A DNA stretch of 13,744 nucleotides from Devosia sp. (GCA_028290685.1 JAQGJI010000182.1:1-13744); one strand, 5' to 3'. Counted from the stretch's first letter, positions 1-7,178 are shown. The notes: a model not told the origin generated them from the letters alone. Translations and numbers: made by a program.

Positions 1-678
1 ACCCATTTCCATGGCGTCCAATACGCCATGCCGTTCCTTGTGCAGCAGAACCGCCGCCTTGGCGGAGAAGACGTTTCCGACCAGGTGCAACTGACCGCTG
101 CCGGCAAGCACGTCGTCGTGGTCGGTGGCGGCGATACCGCCTCGGACTGCGTCGGCACCAGCTTCCGCCAGGGCGCCATTGCCGTCACCCAGCTGGACGT
201 GCGCCCCATGCCGCCCGAGCTTGAAAACAAGCTGACCAACTGGCCCAACTGGGCGGTCAAGATGCGCACCTCGTCCTCCCAGGCCGAAGGCGCCATCCGC
301 GAGTTCGCCGCCGGCACCATGAAGATCATCGGCAACAGCAAGGGTCACGTCACCGGCGTTGAATGCGCCCGCGTGGATCGCACCCGCCAGCCCATCGCGG
401 GCACCGAGTTCGTCATCAAGGCGGACCTCGTCCTGCTCGCCATCGGCTTTGCCGGCCCCGTGCAGGACGGTATGCTGACCGAGTTGGGCGCCCAGCTGGA
501 CAAGCGCGGCAATCTCTTTGCCGATACGCTGAGCTACAAGACCACGGTCCCCAAGGTCTACGCCGCCGGCGACATGCGCCGTGGCCAGTCCCTCGTCGTC
601 TGGGCCATCCGCGAAGGGCGCCAGGCCGCCCGCTCCATCGATTTCGACCTGATGGGCAAGACGGATCTGCCGCGGTAG
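1..678 (+). CDS. gltD: Glutamate synthase [NADPH] small subunit, C-terminal part (5' end outside window)
   Basis: The reading frame is open from base 1, so this is the 3' part (225 codons) of a longer gene; the first in-window ATG at 28 is internal. GltD is the FAD- and NADPH-binding beta subunit of glutamate synthase. It passes electrons from NADPH to the large subunit, which makes two glutamates from glutamine and 2-oxoglutarate in the cytoplasm. Visible are the NADPH-binding Rossmann motif (VVVVGGGDTASDC, about codons 39-51) and the C-terminal FAD-contact segment (YAAGDMRRGQSLVVWAIREG), which is highly characteristic of the GltD family. The product ends in LPR before TAG, a normal C-terminus for the family. 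The large subunit gene gltB would be expected to the left, outside the window. The next gene, hpt, is 154 bp away on the same strand, separated by a hairpin repeat, and is probably a separate unit. Confidence 0.95.
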   Translation, partial: THFHGVQYAMPFLVQQNRRLGGEDVSDQVQLTAAGKHVVVVGGGDTASDCVGTSFRQGAIAVTQLDVRPMPPELENKLTNWPNWAVKMRTSSSQAEGAIREFAAGTMKIIGNSKGHVTGVECARVDRTRQPIAGTEFVIKADLVLLAIGFAGPVQDGMLTELGAQLDKRGNLFADTLSYKTTVPKVYAAGDMRRGQSLVVWAIREGRQAARSIDFDLMGKTDLPR

Positions 679-696
679 CGTCGCACCCACCACACG

Positions 697-738
697 ACCC
701 CTCCCCCTCAAGGGGGAGGCCAGGTGGGGTTTCCCCCA
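697..738. repeat. GC-rich intergenic palindrome (REP-like), two adjacent hairpins
   Basis: Bases 700-719 form an 8-bp perfect stem (CCTCCCCC / GGGGGAGG) with a TCAA loop, flanked by ACCCC (697-701) and GGGGT (726-730), which are also complementary. A second 5-bp hairpin, TGGGG-TTTC-CCCCA, follows at 725-738 and competes with the outer arms. No T-run follows either stem, so this is not a textbook intrinsic terminator, although it may act as a weak one or as an mRNA 3'-end stabiliser for gltD. From memory, very similar strings are scattered between genes of many alphaproteobacterial genomes, so I treat it as a dispersed REP-like element. Only one copy is visible here. Confidence 0.6.
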
Positions 739-832
739 TAACCCCGTGCGGTTACTGTCAACGCTAACACTCTGCTAACGTATTCGGCCTATCCGCTGCG
801 TCACGTGGAATGGCATGTGACTGGAAGTTGTC

Positions 833-1378
833 ATGACCCAAAAGCCTTATGTCGTTGAAGAATTGATCTCGGCCAAGTCCATCGCCGCGCGCGTCGAGGC
901 TCTCGCCAAGGAGATCTCAACCCACTACGCCGACAGCGAAAAGCTGGTCGTCGTCGGCCTTTTGCGCGGCTCCTTCATCTTCATCGCCGACCTCGTCCGC
1001 GAAATAAACCTGCCGGTGGAAGTCGACTTCCTTGAGGCCTCTTCCTATGGAAGCTCCACCGAATCAAGCAGGGAAGTGCGTATTCTCAAGGACTTACGCG
1101 GCGAGATCGCCGGCCGCGATGTGCTCGTCGTCGAGGATATCATCGACACCGGGCACACCCTCAAGCACGTGCTGGAGATCCTTGAAACCCGTCACCCCCG
1201 CCGCATCGAGATCTGCGCCCTGCTCAACAAGCCCTCCCGTCGCGAGACCGAGGTCAACGCAAAATGGGTGGGCTTCGATATCCCGGACAAATTCGTTGTC
1301 GGCTATGGCATTGATTATGCTCAAAGAGACCGGAACCTGCCGCACATCGGCGCCGTCCGGTTTACCGCAGAGGGCTAA
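833..1378 (+). CDS. hpt: Hypoxanthine phosphoribosyltransferase
   Basis: This 181-residue cytoplasmic enzyme joins hypoxanthine (and usually guanine) to PRPP, giving IMP or GMP, in purine salvage. Diagnostic features are the PRPP-binding loop VVEDIIDTG at residues 99-107 with the adjacent acidic pair E101/D102, and the early LLRGSF segment (43-48) that carries the PPi-binding loop. The C-terminal VGYGIDYAQRDRNLPHIG block (156-173) is typical of bacterial Hpt and contacts the purine base. The length is normal for the family. The ATG start has a GGAAG ribosome-binding site at 823-827. Its TAA stop shares four bases (CTAA, 1375-1378) with the stop of the convergent SGNH hydrolase gene. The spacer upstream holds the GC-rich repeat and a direct repeat of GCTAAC (763-768 and 774-779). 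I could not place a confident promoter there. Confidence 0.95.
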   Translation: MTQKPYVVEELISAKSIAARVEALAKEISTHYADSEKLVVVGLLRGSFIFIADLVREINLPVEVDFLEASSYGSSTESSREVRILKDLRGEIAGRDVLVVEDIIDTGHTLKHVLEILETRHPRRIEICALLNKPSRRETEVNAKWVGFDIPDKFVVGYGIDYAQRDRNLPHIGAVRFTAEG

Positions 1379-2559
1379 CGCGCGGCGTTTCCGGCCGCAG
1401 CGGCATCAGGGTCGATCCCGACCCCGAACGCATCGGCGCGCCCGACCGGTGCCATTACAAGCTGATCCAGCGAAAACGGCTGCTGTGGAGCCGAAGGACT
1501 TGTGGCCATTAACAAATCTCCCGCTCGCTGCGGCGCGCGGCTGAGCGGAACCACTGCCCCGGCCACCTCCAGCAAGCGGATTTGTCCCAATCCCTGGTAG
1601 GGCGGCCGCACCATGGCCGCAGCATCCGTTCCGGTAAGCGGATCAGCGACAGCGATCGAAACCCCACCGCCTCCGCGGTAGAAGGTCTGGACCGACTGGC
1701 TCAGGTAAAAGGCCAGCTTATCAGCACCGGCGGTAGAAAAATGAATGCCATCGTCCCTGCGCATCAAGGCATTTTGTCCATTCACATCAGGACCATAGGA
1801 CGAATATTTGTCGTCCTCGCCCAAAAATCGTTCGTAGATATCCAAGAATTCCGCACCGCCGGAAAAGGTCGCCAGCCGCTGAATATTGCTGATCTGACTG
1901 ATCGCCGCCGAATATTCGCTCTTGGCCATGGGCGGCAGCCCGATCCAGATCACCGGCTTCCTTGCTTGGCGCAACTTACCCAGGAAATCGGCGATCCGGC
2001 TCTGGTAAGCCGCATTCCATTCATCGGTGAGCGGCGCATAGGATATGCCGTTTACCGCAAGGTCCTGGCGATCGTTGATACCGATGATGACCACAGCCAG
2101 ATCGAAGCTGTTGGCTGCAATCTGCTCGTCGATTGCACGACTCCAGTCGAAGAAATCAGCACGAACAAAGCCGGATGCGTTCACGCTTTGATTGATGATC
2201 GCAATATTGGGGTCCTCGGCATAGAACCTGTCCAGTGCCTTGCTCAGATCGTTGGCAAGCGAGTCGCCAAATACTGCCAGGCGCGTCGCGTTTTCCGCCT
2301 TTTCGACTTTCGGTTTGGGCGGCGGCAACGCTGGGGCTGGTTCAGCCCGCGGCTCTGCCCGTCTTGGCTGCCGACGTTGTTGCTGCTGTACTGGAGGGGG
2401 CTGTGGCGCTGCTTGCTCTTCGCCAAACAGCATATCGAACAGCGTTCGACGCTTCTGCTGCTGCGCGATCTCGATGCGTGCTTCGTTTTGGGCAAAGGCC
2501 GGCCCCACGTCCAGGAGAACGAGCAGGGCGACCAGCATTGCACTTATCCAAAGCTTCAC
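1375..2559 (-). CDS. Secreted SGNH/GDSL hydrolase, DUF459 type
   Basis: The product is a 394-residue exported protein with an SGNH-hydrolase fold, expected to act as an esterase or O-acyl hydrolase in the periplasm; the substrate is unknown. From the GTG start used here, residues 1-23 form a signal peptide ending AFA before Gln24. A Gln/Pro/Arg-rich low-complexity linker runs from about 47 to 88. The catalytic domain follows: block I FGDSL (Ser100 nucleophile), block III GIND (160-163), and block V DGIHFS (Asp270, His273). A tail of about 90 residues beyond the core has no recognised motif. I chose GTG at 2559 because GAGG lies six bases upstream; the ATG at 2589 adds ten residues and has no visible ribosome-binding site. 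It is the last gene of the galE-mltB group, and its TAG overlaps the hpt stop. Family assignment is firm; function is inference. Confidence 0.85.
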   Translation of the reverse strand: MKLWISAMLVALLVLLDVGPAFAQNEARIEIAQQQKRRTLFDMLFGEEQAAPQPPPVQQQQRRQPRRAEPRAEPAPALPPPKPKVEKAENATRLAVFGDSLANDLSKALDRFYAEDPNIAIINQSVNASGFVRADFFDWSRAIDEQIAANSFDLAVVIIGINDRQDLAVNGISYAPLTDEWNAAYQSRIADFLGKLRQARKPVIWIGLPPMAKSEYSAAISQISNIQRLATFSGGAEFLDIYERFLGEDDKYSSYGPDVNGQNALMRRDDGIHFSTAGADKLAFYLSQSVQTFYRGGGGVSIAVADPLTGTDAAAMVRPPYQGLGQIRLLEVAGAVVPLSRAPQRAGDLLMATSPSAPQQPFSLDQLVMAPVGRADAFGVGIDPDAAAAGNAAR

Positions 2560-2565
2560 GGCTAG

Positions 2566-2569
2566 CCTC
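2566..2569 (-). promoter_or_regulatory. Ribosome-binding site that favours the GTG start of the SGNH hydrolase
   Basis: GAGG on the minus strand lies six bases before GTG at 2559, an ordinary Shine-Dalgarno distance. The in-frame ATG at 2589 is preceded by TTTGCTAA and has no purine-rich match. This supports a GTG start and a shorter signal peptide n-region with a single Lys. Confidence 0.55.
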
Positions 2570-2632
2570 GATCCAAACGCAGCCTCCATTTAGCAAAGGC
2601 TGGCGTCAAAGGCCAATCCTGTCGCCACAAGT

Positions 2633-3832
2633 TTATCGCGAGGAGGTGAGAGCTTCAAAAGCACCGCGTGTAATGAAGCCATCTGCTACCTCACCGCGCG
2701 CTGCCTGGAACTGTGCGTAGGCTTCCTGGGTGATCGGGCCAAGTCTTCCATCGACGGCCCCCTGATAGAGTCCCAGCCGGAGCAGGTTCTCCTGGATTGC
2801 CTTGCGCTCAGACAGGTTCGGGAATGTCGTACTGCGTGGCCAGTCATCAACAAAAGCCCCACCGCCTTTGAGCCGATCGGCCATATGGGCAACGCTCATG
2901 GCGTAGCTATCGGAAAAATTATAGCCCTTGAGCACCAGATAATTCTGGGTCATCAGGAATTTCGGCCCGTCCTTGCCAGCCGGCACATAAAGGAAAACCG
3001 GTAGATCAAGGTCGGCAAACCGGCGTGCGGCAACGCGCGTTACGCCGCGTTCCGCAAAAAAGGAAACCGGACGCATCTGGGTGCGCGTCGCCAGCAGGTA
3101 GTCGAACCCGTCAGGTACGACCACCTCCATGCCCCAGTCCACACCCGGCTGATAGCCCAAAGACCTCAGAAAACGAGCGCTGGTTGTCAGTGCGTCGGGC
3201 AAGGAGCGATGTAGATCGACCTGCCCGTCGCCATCGCCATCCGCTCCATGGGCGACAACGTTTGACGGGTTGACTTGCAAATGCCCGATGGCTCCGGCCC
3301 AGGAGCCGACAAGCTCCCCTGGGCCCGCCGCACCGCGTTGCACCAATTGCAACGCGGCGATCAAATCTGCCTGGTCCTCCACGAAGCGGGAGCGCCGCTG
3401 ATGCACCAAGGTCGCCAGTGAGCGCACGATCGGCCGGATCAAATCCGGGTTGTCGAGCACAGCGCCGTAGTCGGTCTCCATGCCCCAGATCGCGCCAAGT
3501 ATGTAGGGATCCACTCCATAGGCCTGACCGACCGAGGCGAAAAGCTGACTGTTTCGCCCGATCGCCGCCCTGCCCCGCTCGATGCGGCTGCCCGTTACCC
3601 GACCCTCGATATAGTCCCACATCGTAGTCGTGAACTCGGGCTGCGCCGAAACCAGGTTGGGCACACGCGGATCGGGCGTGAGCCCGGCCATGACAGAGTC
3701 ATAGGTCAGGCCGTCGATCCCGGCAGCGAGCGCGCTGGCGCGGAAGTTGGCAATAAAGCTTTGAAAGCTTTCCACCGGCTGTGCCCAGGCCGGTGTCGTC
3801 CACAAGAGGAAGAAAACAGCGATCAGCCGCAT
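2633..3832 (-). CDS. Periplasmic lytic murein transglycosylase, MltB (SLT_2) family, with C-terminal peptidoglycan-binding domain
   Basis: This 399-residue enzyme should cleave the MurNAc-GlcNAc bond of peptidoglycan without water, leaving 1,6-anhydro-MurNAc ends. A signal peptide (1-17, ending AWA before Gln18) has no lipobox cysteine, so the protein is probably soluble in the periplasm, unlike lipoprotein MltB of E. coli. The SLT_2 domain spans about 22-320: WGMETDYG (117-123) carries the catalytic Glu119, and an acidic DGDGDGQVD loop (198-206) resembles the calcium-binding EF-hand-like site of Slt35/MltB. A peptidoglycan_binding_1 domain occupies about 338-396 (LLRLGLYQGAVDGRLGPIT). The block after GSWAGAIG reads HLQVNPS where I would expect something like QxQFMPS, a departure discussed in the findings. 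The start has AAGGAG seven bases upstream (3840-3845), 16 bp after the galE stop, suggesting co-transcription from galE. Confidence 0.93.
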   Translation of the reverse strand: MRLIAVFFLLWTTPAWAQPVESFQSFIANFRASALAAGIDGLTYDSVMAGLTPDPRVPNLVSAQPEFTTTMWDYIEGRVTGSRIERGRAAIGRNSQLFASVGQAYGVDPYILGAIWGMETDYGAVLDNPDLIRPIVRSLATLVHQRRSRFVEDQADLIAALQLVQRGAAGPGELVGSWAGAIGHLQVNPSNVVAHGADGDGDGQVDLHRSLPDALTTSARFLRSLGYQPGVDWGMEVVVPDGFDYLLATRTQMRPVSFFAERGVTRVAARRFADLDLPVFLYVPAGKDGPKFLMTQNYLVLKGYNFSDSYAMSVAHMADRLKGGGAFVDDWPRSTTFPNLSERKAIQENLLRLGLYQGAVDGRLGPITQEAYAQFQAARGEVADGFITRGAFEALTSSR

Positions 3833-3848
3833 TGTCCTGCTCCTTCCC

Positions 3849-4835
3849 TCAGCGGTTGCGGGTCATAAGATGGCGCTCCCAGGCATAGGCGGACGCAACG
3901 ATTTCGGTAAGGTCATCATGTTGCGGCACCCATCCCAGCACCTGTCGTGCTTTCTCGCCCGTTGCGGTCACCGAAGCAGGATCGCCAGGGCGGCGCGGGC
4001 CTTCATCGGCGCGCAAGGCGACACCGGAAACCTTTCGTACCGTTTCAACCACCTGGCGTACTGAATAGCCCTGTCCATAGGCACAATTGATCGTGGTGCT
4101 TTCCCCCCCTTCGCGCAAATGCCTGAGCAGCAGGGCATGGGCTGCGATCAGATCGGTGACGTGGATATAATCGCGCACGCAGGTGCCGTCCGGGGTCTCA
4201 TAATCGGTGCCGAAGATATCCATCTTCTCGCGCTGCCCCAGTGCCGTCTGGCATGCCACTTTGATGAGGTGAGTGGCAAAGGGCGTGGATTGCCCGCTGC
4301 GCTTGCCAGGGTCGGCGCCAGCAACGTTGAAATAGCGCAACACGCCGAATGTCAGCGGGTGAGCCGCAGCAACGTCGGCCAACATCATCTCGGTCATCAG
4401 CTTGGAGCGACCGTAGGGTGACATCGGGCTAAGCGGCGTAGTTTCCACGACAGGGTCCAGGCCCGTCATGCCGTAAACCGCAGCGGTTGAGGAAAAAATG
4501 AAGTTCTTGACCCCGCCAAGCACCGCAGCCTCGATCAGATTGCGCGACGTCGCGGTATTGTTGGCGTAATACTTAAGAGGGTCCGAAACCGACTCCGGCA
4601 CGACGATGGAGCCGGCGAAATGGATGATTTCGCCGATGTCGTACCGCTCGATCAGGGCGCGAACGAATGGTATGTCGCCAGCGTTCCCATGCTCAAAGAC
4701 AGCCCTGCCATCGACCGCCCAGTCGAAGCCGGTGGTGAGATTGTCGAGCACGACGACAGTCTCTCCCGCATCTGTCAGGTTCAGCACCATGTGGCTGCCG
4801 ATATAGCCTGCCCCTCCGGTTACCAACACCGCCAT
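3849..4835 (-). CDS. galE: UDP-glucose 4-epimerase
   Basis: GalE interconverts UDP-glucose and UDP-galactose using tightly bound NAD, supplying galactose for polysaccharide and LPS synthesis. The 328-residue product is a short-chain dehydrogenase/reductase of the extended type. Visible are the NAD-binding GGAGYIG at residues 7-13, the adenine-ribose-binding Asp31 (LDNLTTG), HFAG at 72-75, the catalytic FSSTAAVYG block (Ser116/Thr117) and the YxxxK pair Tyr141/Lys145. ESVSDPLKYYANN and the RDYIHVTDL block (221-229) are typical of bacterial GalE and support this over other sugar-nucleotide epimerases, though activity on GlcNAc forms cannot be excluded. The ATG has AAGGAG seven bases upstream (4843-4848). 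It is divergent from galU, whose product UDP-glucose is its substrate, and heads a probable operon with the transglycosylase and SGNH hydrolase genes. Confidence 0.93.
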   Translation of the reverse strand: MAVLVTGGAGYIGSHMVLNLTDAGETVVVLDNLTTGFDWAVDGRAVFEHGNAGDIPFVRALIERYDIGEIIHFAGSIVVPESVSDPLKYYANNTATSRNLIEAAVLGGVKNFIFSSTAAVYGMTGLDPVVETTPLSPMSPYGRSKLMTEMMLADVAAAHPLTFGVLRYFNVAGADPGKRSGQSTPFATHLIKVACQTALGQREKMDIFGTDYETPDGTCVRDYIHVTDLIAAHALLLRHLREGGESTTINCAYGQGYSVRQVVETVRKVSGVALRADEGPRRPGDPASVTATGEKARQVLGWVPQHDDLTEIVASAYAWERHLMTRNR

Positions 4836-4928
4836 CGATTAACTCCTTGGCATAAACGCTTATTTGCCGTGATGATATTGCAGGAAAGTTGCGATAGCTT
4901 TACGCGCAATTCAACATGGAGCGCCATC
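4836..4928. promoter_or_regulatory. Divergent galE/galU control region
   Basis: This 93-bp region between two divergent starts must hold promoters for both directions. It is more AT-rich than its surroundings. A near-palindrome, ATAAACGCTTAT (4852-4863, ten of twelve positions symmetric), could be an operator. TTGGCA at 4847-4852 is a possible -35 element for galU, but no good -10 follows at 17 bp, so I do not assign exact promoters. The galE ribosome-binding site (4843-4848) and the galU one (4918-4921) lie at its ends. Confidence 0.45.
4918..4921 (+). promoter_or_regulatory. Ribosome-binding site supporting a TTG start for galU
   Basis: GGAG lies seven bases before TTG at 4929. The in-frame ATG at 4872 would add 19 residues (MILQESCDS...), which do not resemble any GalU N-terminus I know, and a still earlier in-frame ATG at 4620 lies inside galE on the other strand. 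The TTG start gives LPKRVRTAVFPVAG, matching the usual GalU beginning. Confidence 0.6.
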
Positions 4929-5813
4929 TTGCCCAAACGCGTCAGAACAGCCGTTTTTCCCGTAGCGGGTCTTGGAACCAGATTTCTGCCAGCGACCAAG
5001 GCACTGCCAAAAGAAATGCTGACTGTTGTTGATCGCCCGCTCATCCAATACGCCGTTGATGAAGCGCGCGAGGCCGGCATTGAACATTTCGTGTTCGTCA
5101 CCGGTCGGAACAAGGGAGTGATCGAAGACCATTTCGACCGCCAATTCGAGCTGGAGACCACGCTGGAAGTGCGCGGCAAAACGGCAGCGTTAAGCGAATT
5201 GCGCAAGGATCTGCCCTCTGCAGGCCGGACCAGCTTTACCCGTCAGCAAGAGCCGCTTGGCCTGGGCCACGCCGTATGGTGCGCCCGCGACATCGTGGGT
5301 GACAATCCCTTCGCTCTCCTGCTGCCCGATATGCTGTTCAAGGGCGAACCGGGCGTGCTGCGGCAAATGATGGATGCCTATGAAGAAGCCGGCGGCAACA
5401 TCATCGCCGTCGAAGAGGTGCCCGAACAAGAAGTCTCCTCCTATGGCGTGATTGCCCGAGGAGAGGGGCCCGATACTGGTTTCCGCCTTACCGGCATGGT
5501 CGAAAAACCCAAACGCGAAGCCGCACCTTCGAACCTCATCATTTCGGGGCGCTATATCCTTCAGCCGCAAATTTTCAACCTGCTGGCTAATCAGACGCGT
5601 GGGGCCGGCGGGGAAATTCAATTAACCGACGCCATGCAGACGCTGATGCACAACCAGGACTTCACGGGCGTCAAATACAAGGGCCGGAGTTTCGATTGCG
5701 GGGCAAAGATCGGCTTTTTGACCGCAAATGTCGTGTACGCGCTTGATCGCGAAGACATTCGTGAGGGATTCATCAAGGAGCTGCGCAAGCTCGATCTGGG
5801 CGAGCATTTCTAA
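4929..5813 (+). CDS. galU: UTP--glucose-1-phosphate uridylyltransferase
   Basis: GalU joins glucose-1-phosphate and UTP to form UDP-glucose and pyrophosphate, the central precursor of LPS, exopolysaccharide, glucans and, through GalE, UDP-galactose. From the TTG start the protein has 294 residues, the normal family length. The nucleotidyltransferase signature FPVAGLGTRFLPATKALPKE spans 10-29, with the GLGTR loop at 14-18 and Lys24 and Lys28 as expected phosphate contacts. Further GalU hallmarks are QQEPLGLGHAV (sugar/uridine pocket), LLLPDML (metal-binding region), MVEKPKREAAPSN, and FDCGAKIGF near the end. Start choice rests on the GGAG at 4918-4921 and N-terminal similarity to relatives; an ATG at 4872 is the alternative. 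Divergent from galE, and convergent with the outer-membrane protein gene with which it shares the bases CTAA (5810-5813). Confidence 0.94.
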   Translation: MPKRVRTAVFPVAGLGTRFLPATKALPKEMLTVVDRPLIQYAVDEAREAGIEHFVFVTGRNKGVIEDHFDRQFELETTLEVRGKTAALSELRKDLPSAGRTSFTRQQEPLGLGHAVWCARDIVGDNPFALLLPDMLFKGEPGVLRQMMDAYEEAGGNIIAVEEVPEQEVSSYGVIARGEGPDTGFRLTGMVEKPKREAAPSNLIISGRYILQPQIFNLLANQTRGAGGEIQLTDAMQTLMHNQDFTGVKYKGRSFDCGAKIGFLTANVVYALDREDIREGFIKELRKLDLGEHF

Positions 5814-7078
5814 CGCGAGACGGTGACGCCTAAAGTTACCCTTTGGGCGTCTTCCACACCACTGGACGAGTTATCGGCGTAATCGAACCTATAGTCTGCC
5901 GTGACGGCTGTATGGGCGTTCACCGCATAGTCCGCCCCCAGAGCCCAGCCATATCCCTTTTCAGTATCGCTTGTGCCGATGAATCGAGCCGAACTCCAAT
6001 CGGCGCCGGCCCGCAGCCCCAGCCAGGAATTAACCTGATAGCCAATTGCCAGGTTTGCTGCATATTCGATGCGGGCGACTCCGGGGTTGTTTGGGCCGGC
6101 TGGGGCAACGATTGTGCTGAACCCTGCCTGAATCTGCCAAGTTGGATCGGGCTTGAAGGTGATGGCGGCGTCATGGAGGCGGGTGGAAAACTCACCCAGC
6201 CCCACCTCGTCGTATCGGCGCAAATTCAAGCCGGTGGAGAGCGTCGCTTCCAGGACTTCGTTCCAACGTCCGGTAATGCCGCCCTTGATCGTGGTGTCGG
6301 TGGCATCATTGGTCATCAAAGGCTCTGAAGATGGCCGATCAAATATTTCGCGGCCCAAACCGGCCAGGGCAAAAACCTCAAAGATCGGGGTTGCTCGAAA
6401 GCCGATGCGCAAATCAGTATCGAGGGACCAGAAATTTTGGTCACTGTTGTCGAGTTTGACCGCGCCGGTTTGCGTCGTTTCCCCATAAACCTCGCGTTGC
6501 ACGGCGCCAGTGATGGCAACATTGAACTTGCCGAACCGGCGGACAAGGCGCGCATCGGCGCCCCCGCCACGCGTCTGGGGCGCGACAACGATGTTGCTCG
6601 CAAGCCCGGGAGTGCCCGCGATGGCTTGCGCCAGCGACACATAGCCGTTGCCAGAAATGGAGGTGACGCGATCGAGCCTATATTCGCCGGACAGGTTCAG
6701 CCGCAGTGCGCTGATGTCGATCTGTTGTTCTTGCGGGCGGGCGAGCTCTGCAGCTCCCGTGACGTTGATAGCCGACCGGCTGCCCTGGCGATCAAGACTG
6801 AGGGTTGGCGCCAGGAAAACATCGAACCGGTTCGCGTCGCGGGTTTTGGTGTAGGTGCCGCGTAACGCCATGGACCAGTCAGTGTCAAAAAACGCATCGT
6901 AGGGCTCATCGACCCGTTCCTCATGCGCCGGCGCAGGTGCACCGGGTGGGCCAGGGGACAACAAGCGTTCATTGTGGACAACTGAGCCGTCGCCGGCAGA
7001 ATGATCGGATGCGGCAAAGGCCGGCGCCACCAGGAGAAGCACCCAAAGCGCAGTGCTTTGCCAACTGGAGTGCCGCAT
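5810..7078 (-). CDS. Outer-membrane beta-barrel protein (putative BBP2-type porin)
   Basis: The product (422 residues) has a clear signal peptide (1-22, hydrophobic LWVLLLVAP, ending AFA), an unstructured Pro/Gly/Glu-rich segment to about 50, then alternating polar/hydrophobic beta strands to the end (for example FDVFLAPTLSLDRQ, FEVFALAGLGREIF, WLGLRAGADWSS, TAVTADYRFDYAD). This pattern indicates a beta barrel in the outer membrane. The closest family I can suggest is the BBP2_2/EpsL-like group of putative porins found near polysaccharide genes, and galU/galE are next door, but this is inference. The start is uncertain: ATG 7078 gives the cleanest signal peptide, while TTG 7084 lies eight bases after GGAG (7093-7096). 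The last residue is Arg rather than the aromatic residue typical of barrel C-termini. It is third in the qmcA-nfeD direction, 100 bp after the nfeD stop, perhaps with its own promoter. Confidence 0.78.
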   Translation of the reverse strand: MRHSSWQSTALWVLLLVAPAFAASDHSAGDGSVVHNERLLSPGPPGAPAPAHEERVDEPYDAFFDTDWSMALRGTYTKTRDANRFDVFLAPTLSLDRQGSRSAINVTGAAELARPQEQQIDISALRLNLSGEYRLDRVTSISGNGYVSLAQAIAGTPGLASNIVVAPQTRGGGADARLVRRFGKFNVAITGAVQREVYGETTQTGAVKLDNSDQNFWSLDTDLRIGFRATPIFEVFALAGLGREIFDRPSSEPLMTNDATDTTIKGGITGRWNEVLEATLSTGLNLRRYDEVGLGEFSTRLHDAAITFKPDPTWQIQAGFSTIVAPAGPNNPGVARIEYAANLAIGYQVNSWLGLRAGADWSSARFIGTSDTEKGYGWALGADYAVNAHTAVTADYRFDYADNSSSGVEDAQRVTLGVTVSR

Positions 7079-7113
7079 TGCCAAAAAAACCGCTCCAAAG
7101 CTCAACAAGGGTA

Positions 7114-7127
7114 ATCGGCGTGCCGAT
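7114..7127. repeat. Short inverted repeat upstream of the outer-membrane protein gene
   Basis: ATCGGC-GT-GCCGAT is symmetric except for its two central bases. It lies 36 bp upstream of the ATG of the outer-membrane protein gene, in the 100-bp spacer after nfeD. No T-run follows on either strand, so an operator or a small mRNA hairpin is more likely than a terminator. A second weak symmetry, GGAAGCGTTCC, occurs at 7162-7172 in the same spacer. Confidence 0.35.
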
Positions 7128-7178
7128 CGAACGTCTGGTCGAGTTTTTCAGTTTATGGTTAAGGAAGCGTTCCGCTCA

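Noticed and set aside
1582..2565. A 327-codon plus-strand open frame opposite the SGNH hydrolase
   Set aside because: The minus-strand frame has a signal peptide and all catalytic blocks; the plus-strand product shows no family features.
7149..7162. TTAACCAT (minus strand) as a CtrA or cell-cycle regulator half-site upstream of the outer-membrane protein gene
   Set aside because: Only one half-site is present without a properly spaced partner; such 8-mers occur by chance too often to call.
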